NCBI RefSeq assembly: GCF_002999335.1
Contig: NW_020312734.1
Coordinates: forward strand, 124,001 to 188,000
Length of the DNA stretch: 64,000 nucleotides
Source of the DNA: Cyclospora cayetanensis
Taxonomy: Eukaryota > Apicomplexa > Conoidasida > Eucoccidiorida > Eimeriidae
Direction of reading: 5' to 3'
The notes under the pieces are model-generated. The model had not been told where the DNA came from. It worked only from the letters and a program-made list of their open reading frames with translations, and did no database searches. The position numbers were made by a program, and so were the translations under genes. This document shows positions 51,562-61,849 of this stretch, in pieces (the first letter of the stretch is position 1; each line of letters opens with the position of its first letter).

Positions 51562-52971
51562 ATGGCGTCCACCGCTTTCAGCCTCAATATCCCCCAAGAC
51601 ACTGCAGACGATGGCTCACTCCCCAACAAGCGACAGCAGGATCCTGTAATACCCCCCGACAGCGGCCTGTTGTCTGCTGTAGAGGAGACCTGTGTTGCCG
51701 TAGGGTCGCATTACCGTCGGAAGCTGCTGGACGCGTTGAGTGGCATCGAAGGGCATAAACTGTTGCTCCTCGAGGAAAGTCTTGCTGCTGCAGTCTCTTG
51801 CTTGGTAGACGCCGCAGCGCTGCAGCAACATGGGGTGGAACGGTGCTTTGCACTGGGTGCCTTCCCGCTCTCAGTGTCTTCCGTCCCCTCGCAAACGGCT
51901 CTAGCCCCAACGGTTCTCTTTCTCTGCCGTCCAAGACTCTCGCGTCTGCCTCTCATCATCCGCCACATGGCACAAATAGAGGGCTCATTTCCTCAGGCGC
52001 AGGCTCCTGCATCCGCCCACGCAGAGTCTTCAAACTGTCCTCCTGCAGCGGAGGAAGCCCTGTGGAGTTTCCCTCTGCCCCCAGCCACATCCAAGAGCGG
52101 CCGGAGGTATGTTGTGGCATTCATCCCCAATCCTTCAGAGTTCCTTGCAGGAGAATTGCGGCGGCTTCTTTCCTCCTCCACTGCACAGCAAAGTGCAGCT
52201 GAAGACAGTGCGTCTTCTTCCTCCTCCTCCTCACTCATACCAGCCGCCGCTGCGAGCCTCATCTCCAACATCAGCAGCACCCTCCTGCCTCTCGGCTCTA
52301 CGCCCTCCACCACCGCCACAAGCCACGCTTCCCTCAGAAGCGTCAGCTCCGACTGCGTGCTGGTGACGCACTGTCCTCTCCGTCTGTTCCCCGTAGAGAA
52401 GGACCTCCTGTCTCTTGAGATTCCCAACTTCTTCAGAGCTTTTCATGGCCAGGGAGACCCTACCCTCTGCAAGCAAGTCGCAGACACAGTGGTGTCGCTG
52501 CAGGAGGAGCTGCAGCAGGGCGTCCTCATTCCCAACCTCCGGTGTATCGGCAGCGCAGCCAAAAGCGTTGCAGACTTCCTCATACGGCGGAGACGCGAGC
52601 AGCAGCAGCAACGACTGCAACTCGAGGAAGCCAGTCTAGGGGTTGCTGCTGCAGGCACCGGCCTCCCTGCAGACTTAGTGCCCCCCGTTCACTCCGTGCT
52701 TGACGTTACCGATCTTGAGGGGCCCCCTACGGCCCAAGCGAACGGTCCCCAGGGGGCCCCAGGGGCCATAGGGGCCCCTGCCCTGGGGATGGGGCCCCCA
52801 AGGGGGCCTCCCGGGAGGCCCGTAATGCCCCATAAAGCGGATATGCTGGTGGTATTTGATAGACGCGCAGATCTCGTGACGCCTCTCTGCACCACCTTCA
52901 CCTACGAGGGGCTTTTGGACAGCATGCTTGGCATGGATGGCAGCGGGATAGAGGTACCGAAGCATCTTTTA

Positions 52972-53003
<32 letters not shown>

Positions 53004-54725
53004 CCATTTAGGCTCCAAGGCTTCTGCATCTGAGGCGTCTTTTTCAAGTGGCGGCGTGGAAAGGGACCTGGTGATGATAGAGCCAGCCCGTCGGCAGCGA
53101 GTTTCCCTCGTCGGTGATTCATTGTATGCGGCTCTCAAGAACTTGCACCAATCGGAGGTTGGCGGTGCATTGCATCGGGTGGCTAGCGATATCCAGCAAA
53201 CGTACAGAGAAAAGGAAAGCTTGCGAACCATTGCGGATATCAGTTCGTTCATGCCCAAATTCAAGGCAAAGCAGCAAGAGCACTCTTCTTTGAGTCTTCA
53301 CGTGAAGCTCGCATCTTTCGTGTCGGCTGTCGCCAAGCATCCCGCCTACCACCACAGACTTTGCATTGAAGATCAGATACTGCAAGGGGGTGGCACAGGC
53401 CCCTCGGGGACCTTTGGGGCCTGCAGTGTGGAGATGTTTGAAGCGTTAATCGACGAATCTGCCGCCACAGAAGCTGCAGCGGCCTCTGGGTGCTGCTCTG
53501 CTGCTGCGGCAACCCTCGATGACGTATACAGATTGATGTGTCTGGCATCGGTGATCAACGGGGGGCTTAAGGCTAAGTATTTGGAGCCTCTATTGCGCAG
53601 TGTTGTTCAGCAGCACGGACTCCCAGAGCTTCGGAGAATAGCCGCCCTCCATAAGGTCGGCTTACTTAGGGAGCAGCAAGCGCAGCGATCCGGGAAGGCC
53701 GCTGCTTCTGGCATGGGCTTGCAGAGGTGGAAGCTCATAAAGGACAAATGCAGATTGATGGTGGAGGAAGACCAAGCGGCTAGGGATATCGCATACGCAT
53801 GTTCCGGCTACGCTCCTCTTTCTATCAGGTAAGGCAGAAAGGCACAGAGTGCAGATCAGACTTGTAGGGGGTGGACCGCGCAGGGCATGCCCCGACAACA
53901 GTCGTATTGCTGGTGCTTCTAAATCTTTTATCGCGGAAACTGCACGACATCAGTTGCACGCTTTGCCTTGTCGACCGTTACGGTGGTTTTTTATCTCTAC
54001 AAAGTAGATCCCCTGCTTTGGCTAGGCATCTTGGTGCAAAGTAGGCGTGGTCTCACAAGGCGAGTGGGCTCCTTAGCTAGCTCCTTTCTGGAACACGTCC
54101 ATGTATGCTATGCGGTACTTCGTTCGATTCGCCAGGGGCCGCCCCGCTGTTTGTAGGATTTTGTTGCTCCATGTTGTCAGTGTAGTGTCTCCGCCTTTGA
54201 CATCGCAGTCGCTGCCTGAACAAAAGTAGCTGAAGCACAAAAGCCGTTTGCTGCCGTCAATGATTGGGCTGTTGCCACAGGCTTCTTCAGCTCCTCCACG
54301 AAAGCCCCCTGGGCTGGCGCGCGATACCTGACATTCTCAACAGCCTGTGGGGACCTGCTATGGAAATTCGCCAGCAGCAGCCCCTCCCGAAGGTGCCTCA
54401 GCAGCAGCAGCAGCAGCAGCAGCACAGGGGGGGGGAGGGCAAAGCCTCAGCGGGAGCTTTGGCTGCCTCCAACACCAGCAGCCACACCAGCGGCCCTCTT
54501 GTCCCCCCTGGACCGTCTGCAGTCGCCCCCGTGCTAATACTGATGCTCTTTTTAGGTGGTGTTTCTCACTCGGAAATCGCAGCAGTCCGGCGTCTCAACG
54601 AGATAGAGAGGAAGGGAGGCGTCAAGTCAGAACAGCCAGAAGGCTACCGTCAGTATCTTATTCTCACCACTGAAATCCTCACGCCGCGAAAGCTCTTCAA
54701 AGGCATGATCAACGACGTTGATTGA
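51562..54725 (+). CDS. VPS33: Vacuolar sorting protein VPS33 (Sec1/Munc18 family)
   Basis: VPS33 is the SNARE-binding subunit of the HOPS and CORVET tethers at endosomes and vacuole-like compartments; in coccidia this pathway also feeds microneme and rhoptry biogenesis. Exon 1 is 51562-53828 (ATG at 51562) and exon 2 is 54281-54725. The join ATCAG|GTAAGG to GCCACAG|GCTTC is in phase and restores APLSIRLLQLLHESPLGWR, the conserved 'PLSxRLVE' region. Other signatures are DMLVVFDRRADLVTPLCTTF with TYEGLLDSM (Sec1 core), PNLRCIGSAAKSVADFL, LMCLASVINGGL and the C-terminal LILMLFLGGVSHSEIAAVRRL with YLILTTEIL. About 903 residues against about 600 in animals; the excess is low-complexity insertions: poly-Ser (about 52210-52235), a Gly/Pro-rich stretch (52720-52830), poly-Gln (52972-53003) and poly-Gln in exon 2 (54399-54425). 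Confidence 0.92.
52972..53003 (+). repeat. CAG run encoding poly-Gln in VPS33
   Basis: Ten glutamine codons, nearly all CAG, in frame, ending in two His codons. A second, pure CAG tract (54399-54425) lies in exon 2. CAG-encoded single-residue runs are typical of Eimeria-lineage genomes. Confidence 0.9.
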
Positions 54726-57700
54726 TTTTGTCGGGAACGTCTAATCAGGAGGCTTCTGTAGAGAAAGGGGGAAACTGTAATGGAAGAAGAGGGGGCAAAG
54801 GCCTTCGAATGGCGCATGCCATGTTCAAAGCCTCCTAACGCGTTGGCGCTGGCGCAGGTATTTTGGGTGCATGCGTTGGAGGGAATTCCCTAGCTGCTGC
54901 GAAACTTTGGGGTGAAACGTTCTCACATGGGCCTCCCGACTTGTTTTTAAAAACTGGATATCTGCCCAGCTACACCACCTTCGCCTTTTCAGGCGCAAAC
55001 GCTTTCTAGCCTGAAAGTAGAAGCCGGAGGGTTCCAAGGCGTGTTGGGGAGTTGTTGTAGGCTAATAATGAGGGAAAGGAAGTCAGGGGCCCCACAGGTA
55101 GGCAGGTTCTCCGTTGATGACTGAGGGGCCATTATGGCAACAGAGCGAAACAAAAACAAGCTGGCGAGAGAGTGCGACAACGCCGGAGACGAATGCTTCA
55201 AATAGAGGCTACACTAATTAGAGGGCAAGGCTTCTCCGGTGCCTCCAAATTCGTTCCCCTAAGTCACGCCTCCTAAGACACTGTCCTTTCCGCATTCCCT
55301 CAAGACTCTCCTCTGCGCGAGTCCAGGATTCCACAGCAAGGACTTTTCGAAAACCCTTGTCCACCTGCTGTTTCCCGCTGAAACCTGCGCCTAGGATATC
55401 CTAGCCGGTCTATACAGTCAGCGGCCACGAAGGGAGCCCATATGCTTGGTGTAAAGGCGCTGCTTTGGAAAATAATCTGCTGCTATCGGATAGAGGGGCT
55501 GGAGAAGAGCTTCTTTAGTCCTTTGGGGAGTGTCGCTCCATCTAGGGTCGCAGTAGGAGAACGCTTCACTCTACACTCAACTCTAACTGTGGCAAGTTGG
55601 TGAGGGAGTATGCACAAACGAGGTCTTCCTGACCTAGACTGCGCCTTCATCTATATACTTCACATCGGGGGTAGGGACAGCTAGGACGTGCATACATGCA
55701 CGTAGGGACTCTAAAAAAAAAGCAGATTACACAAAGGTTTACAGTGTCTCTAGCACACAGGCACTCGCCATTGCGTCCTCTTGTATCGAGCCTATTGTGC
55801 TGTGCAGTAAGACGAACCCATTGATCAATTCTTTACAAACTACTCTTTAAGAATAATCAGAGCAGTAGGGAACACCTAATTTTAGCGGAGGTTGCTCCAT
55901 GGAGCGTTCCACAGGTGGCAAACGAACCCTGCGGCTTTCAAGTACTCGACACATGCCATGGTTCTATTGCGTCTTGCGTCATGAAGAGAAAAGGCAAAGC
56001 ACACATGTGGCCATCAAGGGGCGGAGTGTAGTCACGGGGCTAGTAACCAGTCAGATTGCTCTCCCGGGAGTAGCATTGGTGTTCACGTTTGGTCAATAAT
56101 CCAGGTATTGTGCTCTAAAGCGGCTTTGTTCTCCTGAGCCTTTGCAGTGTCGAGTCACTGTTGCTTCCCTATTCTGACATCTCCCCAATCCCCTCCATAA
56201 TGCTCTACAGCGGCGCGATAGGCGCACTTGCTCTTCATGACCTCAATGTACCACCAAAGCTGCATTCGGTGCACCCCTGCACGGCACGGCACATGGGGGA
56301 AGAACCTGGCGAACTCTCTCTTGATACGGAGTGCTATTTAGTTTTTGAGGCGCTTCCCTCCCCCTCGCTCGTCTTCTAAGACCCTACACTTCTCGAGGCC
56401 CCCGTGGAAGCGTGTGTAGGGCACTGGGCGCTTGCGCAGGCTCTACTGCCGCACAGGGCCTTTCGCCTCTCAATAATCCATGGTGTCTCCTAACCATATG
56501 GGCAAATAACTGGTCAGGCACCCTACAGATGGCGGCAAGCAGCAGCAACGTATTGCAGTAGAGCCACGAGAACCGAAGTGACTGTGGGAGTGTTCGGGTA
56601 CGGCCCCAGTGGACAGTGCATTTCGCCTGAAGGATTTACAGGCTATGATTGTGATTCGGCTTAAAGCACGTGAGGGGAGCTGAGTTGGGCCCTTCCACTT
56701 AATGTATGGCGAGCCATCTGTTGAAAAGTGTGCCTTCCATCCAACCCAGTCCCTCCCCTTCTCGCACGCTCCGGAATTTTGGGGCCTCTCTCAAAGGGTC
56801 CTCCCGCATCATGCGGGTGCCTTCGGACGCAAGCGTCTCGGAGTTTTTCCCCTACATGCAGCAAGGGGGAAAAGACTATCGAAAAGCTGATATATGCCCA
56901 CAGAATCAATGACTAACATGTCTGGGGAATGTTCATGCACCTCCACGAAGGCGCGTTAAAGCCCCTTCTAAGCTTGACGTTCAGAAGTCTTTGGTTTGCG
57001 TGCCGACATTCGGCTTCTTCCAGATACCAAGAGTGACTGCCGAGCGGTATTCCTCCGGGAGGGCAGGAAAGAGGAGCCATGCCCACCAGACGCCCAAAGG
57101 CATTGCCCACTTGCCCACGCGCGCCCTGACAAGACAAAATACGCAGCCACAGGGCCCATCAATCGCACACAGAGGGAACAGGAACACAAAAGAAAGAAGG
57201 AAGGGGAACGCAGCCTCCCAAACCTTATGACTCAGGAGTGCCTTATGTGCTTGCCCTCAGCTAAAGGGACTGGTAATGCCCAGAAGAGACTTGAGGACCC
57301 CTGAATGCACTGTGCCTTGATAGATGATTCCGGTGATATACACGGAGGGGCTCGGAAGAATACATTGCGCCTCTATTAATCTGGAGTTGGCGCATGCTAC
57401 ACAAGGGGAGGGCCCTGGTATGTTGTAGCGGGGACTCCTCTAAGTGCCTGATAGGTCCCTCTCGTGCCTCTCGTGGAGAAGAGGCTGAAGTAAACGCAGT
57501 ATATGGAAGACTGACCCGACTTGATACCAGGCGTAGTGGCGGCGCTGCTGGAACTGGGCTGTGGATGCCCAGAGCTTGGCATAGACTGCGCGCGACATCT
57601 TGCCAGACACTTGTGGAATACAGCTGCTTTATCTAAGAAAAAATTATAACTGTGTTTTTGACCTCAACAATTCACGATTCAATACACAGATGACCTCTAT

Positions 57701-59307
57701 GGGGCTGCAGCAGCCGCGCCACACACAAAAGTCCTAAAATGCCGCTCTCCGTTTATTCGCTGCGAATTCCCTCGAAGCAACTATCGTACACACTCACATA
57801 GTTACTGTTAGGTGCCTTTACATAAATTATGAATACAAAAAGCCTCTGATGCCGACACTTCTGCTAAAAGTTGAGAGCCGCCGCTGCATCTGGTAGGGTT
57901 GGAGAAGTTCTTTGAAACGTCGCACGCGGAGTGACAGGCAATGCGGCGCATCTGTTTTAGTGATTCTGCTGCTGGGGCATCGCAAAACCCTGTGCCGTAT
58001 ACCTAAGCGTAGTCCGAACCCAGAAGGAGAGGCCTGTTTTTCAACTATCGTTTGGCGTTGGCTAACCCCTGCACCGTTACCCACGTATGGTGACAACAGG
58101 GCAAAGCAAGGCCACATTTTTCCAGGAACACCGGGTGTTAGAAGTCGTGGTCATGAGACTTGACGCTTTGGGACGCTAAGGCCAAATGCCAAGTTAAGGG
58201 GATGGGCATGGGTTGCATGCCAGGCAATAGCTACAAAGTTTCGGCGACTCTAGGAGGTATATTTGAAAATATCACTCTTTAATCTCCTTAACTATCGACA
58301 GGTTAGCTGCGTCCCTCTGCCTTCAGTCGGCCACTGTAGCTTCCTATCACATGGCCACAAACATACTACCTCATAGGATGGTAGATGGCCTGTCTGCTCC
58401 CCAACATGAGAAATGGGGGTCCCCGGAACGCTTACAGCGCAAACTTTAAGCAGCCAGCTCCCCATCCGCGCCCAAAGCTAGAATCTTGTGGGGGGACAGC
58501 AAGAAGAGCAAAGGCGCATGCGAGAGGACACTGGGTTGCTTGCTCTTGGCTCAAGGAATGATTCAAGAATGCTTCTCAGACAGAAACTAGGGCGAGCTAC
58601 ACAAAATATGCGCTTGACAGAGGGGCGATTCCCCGTATCACACAAGCTAGCAGCTACTTAGCGTCTGTTTTGCCATAGAGGCCATGGGTTTTCCTCGAAA
58701 ACTAAGGACACAGGAAATGCTAAAGCCCCTTATACCTACAGATGACAGCAAGGCTCATGACCCCACGTTACCCGGACAGGCGGTATTCAATCAGAAGCGT
58801 TGCTGTGTATTCACTCGCCATCTCTTTTGCCCTCCTGCCCCCCGCACACAAAAAACACGTGCCTGGCGTTACACTCTGGTGGGCTGCTCTCGATCGCTTG
58901 TACCCCGTCGCCGCCTTTATAACGATCTGGCCAAGAGACAGCCGCACAGCCTTACAGCTCTTTTTCACAGAAACACTGGATGTGAAGCAGACAGTATTAG
59001 TGCGTCTCGCTACCACCTCTGGCCAAATAGGGCACGCTTGATTTGCCTGGTTGCAGGCACTGTGAACGTGCAGTTGAATGCCATGCATGCAGTCGAATGC
59101 CATGCATGCAGTCGAATATTTATTAATGGCATCTCTATGCTGCTCATTTGACTGCCCTCCCTCCACACCTGCACGCCTGTATATCTCTATTTCTCTTTCG
59201 CGCAAACCTCCGAGACTCTGGTCTCGTGCGCCTTCAGCAACGGCCAGTGCGGCGGAGGGCACTGCAACCCCTGCTTCCCATTCCAAGACTCAGGGCAGCA
59301 GCCCTGA
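54726..59307. other. Long spacer without a supported gene
   Basis: 4.6 kb downstream of VPS33. Short frames occur on both strands (longest 155 codons, 58684-59151 plus), with no recognisable protein and no plausible exon chain. A 19-bp direct repeat (GAATGCCATGCATGCAGTC) occurs twice in tandem at about 59076-59113. I saw no tRNA-like cloverleaf or rRNA segment by eye. Confidence 0.5.
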
Positions 59308-61729
59308 ATGAATTTTGTTAGCCCTCAAATTGCAGAGAGGTATCACCTGAGATGTCTGCAAATACTGAGCGCTGATGTGCAGCAGAAAGAGATGGCGGCA
59401 CTGCTGAGCGCACCAAAGCTCCCGCCTCACGCACTAAAGGCCTCGTTGCACGCAACAGCGTTGGTGCTGCGGGTGCTGCTGCTGCCGTCTGAGCGGACAA
59501 ACTTGGCACGAAGGAAGGATTTTACGCTAAAAACCAAGGTCCTGCAGCCACTACAGCAGCACAAAAGCTCAGCACCCGCAGCAGGAGCATGTATGGTACG
59601 CCGCGCCTTACGAACTTTCTTCCTCGAGACCCCCTGACACCCCAAGTTAAGCAAAGCGCATTTCTGCTTCTGCCGAGAGTGCCGTCGCTACTGTCTTAAG
59701 AGTCTCCCTCTACTACTACCAAAGTTACTGATGCTGTCACTGCTCGTAAAGCTACTGGCTAACTGACCTGCCTGACAAGGGCCTTGTTGTTGCCCGAGAT
59801 ATACACGCAACCCTCACCCTCCCATACAGGAGCACCACAGAGAATGCGCAGTTCGTCCATAAAGCACTAAAATCGACAGACAAGCACATACATACGCACA
59901 CAGAAAGACCAGCCGATCCCGTTACCGCCTCGCCAAGGCACCTTGCACAACCCCCTTGCCTCACTTGAACTGCCTGGTTTCCTGTCTGTCTGTCTGCTCC
60001 CTGCCTCTACTGTCCACTCTGTTTCTTTACCCCACTTGTTGCCAAGTTCCCCTGATGGGCGTGTTTTAGCCTTCGCTGCCGCAAGATACCTCCTTATCGC
60101 CACTGATTTTCCGAACGGCAGTCCTCACGCGGCTTCTGCCCTGAGTCCAGCTCAGGAAGACGGGCAGGTTGTCGGATGCTGCGCCATCACGCAGACACAG
60201 AGGGGGCAGTGCCTCACACCGTCGTGTATCCTAGTGCTGCAGCTGATCAAGTACAAGAGCTCTGTAGCAACTCCAGCTGTAAAAGCGTTCTGCCGCGCCT
60301 GCTTCTTCAGTTGTCGAAGCAACTGCTGCAGTCGCAGCTGCACGTGAAGGGTGGAGTCGAGGCCTTACCTGTGCGGTGTACTTTGAAAGGGATGCGAGAC
60401 GCAGCAATTTTCTGCCTGATTTTGAAGCCTTCTAGCGCCTGCGGGGTATTGACTGCCACGGCGACGGGCCTGCCGCTGCCAGTTGTGTCCCCAACGCTGT
60501 CGCCGTGTCTGCCGCTGTATCTGCTGATTTCTGCTGCACTCCCTGCATGCTCTGAAGTTGTTGCTGCTGCAGCGGTAGCAACAGGCGCATACTCGGCAGC
60601 AGCAGGAGGACGAGCCGCACCAGAAGAGGCAGTCTCGGCAACAGCAGGCCCTCTAAAGACACCGCTTGACCTACGGACGAAGTTCAACTTTGAGCGTTGC
60701 TTGGGAATGCAGCTACAGCAAAGAGCAGTGAGAGACACCCTGGAGTTCATGCAGCGGCTGACAACCCACGAAGGCCACCCCACGTTTAGCCGCATTTGTG
60801 ATTTAAGGCCAAGTGGCGCGCCTCCCCGAAGAGTCTCGTGAGAGCAGCCCCTATGAGCCAGCAGACCAGGTGTGCCTATGCATCGAATGCTTTGGGAATT
60901 GCGAAAATGGCGACATTCACAGGGGAATTCTCTGCAACCGACGCTCGACACAACTGGCTGGCTGCCTGCTGGTGCTGCAGCCGGTACTCGGGCATGTACG
61001 CTTACTGCTCCGCTGGCTACTCCCTTTCTGCTCGCTTGTGCTTCTGATAATTCTGCTGCTACCTAAGAACAATATACACTTCCTGACTTCCCGATCTCGG
61101 CCGCACGGGGAGTGCACCGTCGCCTGGAGGGCCCCCTGGATCACGGAGACGAGTGCCCGGATCTGCGGTTCTATGCCAGTTCTGCAGGCGCGATACCGTT
61201 AAAATAAAAAAAACGCCACATCATAGTGCGTTTGCTGCTCTATGACCTATAAGGAGTCGCTGCACTTACGTCCTGTCTGCTTCTGCATGCGTCGACATGC
61301 TAGGCGAGCCCTCTACGGGAGGCGATAGTAGCAGCAGTGCCTGAAACTGCTGCAGCCGTCGTTGCTCCTGCAGCACCTTTATGTTGAATCTGCTTTGAAT
61401 TTTACGCCAAAGGTGCTCCGGCAAGCGTCGTGGCGCTAGGAGCCCTACTCACTGCAGCCTGCGCTGCGTCGCAGCCGCGGGAGTTGCGGCGGCCCCTGCA
61501 ACATCTGCACAAAGAGCTGCTTCAACTTCAGAGTTACGTGTTCGTTGATTGCCTGCTTTGGCGCTTCAGTTTTTACACCTTCTCGGCGTGTGCTGTTGAG
61601 GACAGCGCTCGCCATTTTTGGCAGAAGTGCCGGCAGAGGCGTGCTCCGTACTACCTGCCAGCAGGAGGCGTACAGCAAAAGTTGTTATTTATGCCGCCAC
61701 TACGGCAGCAAGGGCGAATGGTGTTCTGA
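59308..61729. other. Probable coding region, strand and exons unresolved
   Basis: GC-rich frames are open on both strands. On the plus strand the most protein-like pieces are 59308-59637 (QILSADVQQKEMAALLSAP; ALVLRVLLLPSERTNLARR), 60176-60841 (LRTKFNFERCLGMQLQQRAV; DTLEFMQRLTTHEGHPTFSR, with strong GC at codon position 3), and 61430-61729 (LQHLHKELLQLQSYVFVDCL). On the minus strand 60430-60360 (GFKIRQKIAASRIPFKVHRTG) is followed by a good donor (CACAG|GTAAGG), and 61678-61445 has KQAINEHVTLKLKQLFVQML. No family is recognisable. I lean weakly to a plus-strand multi-exon gene rich in leucine and alanine. Confidence 0.3.
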
Positions 61730-61849
61730 CATAGAGAGCGAGAGAGAGAAAGAGAGCAAACGGTCTGCGGGATTTCTGCTTCAGGAAGCCTTGCGCAGCA
61801 TGGTTGGTGTATCAGGAGCCGCAGTAGCGCAGCACCGTGGTAGCAGACG

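Noticed and set aside
54100..54160. GTTCGATTCGCC, resembling a tRNA T-loop
   Set aside because: No matching acceptor, D or anticodon stems around it, and it lies in the VPS33 intron.
58684..59151. 155-codon plus-strand frame downstream of VPS33
   Set aside because: Irregular composition, includes the tandem CATGCATGC repeat, overlaps an equally long minus frame and has no splice partner or recognisable motif.
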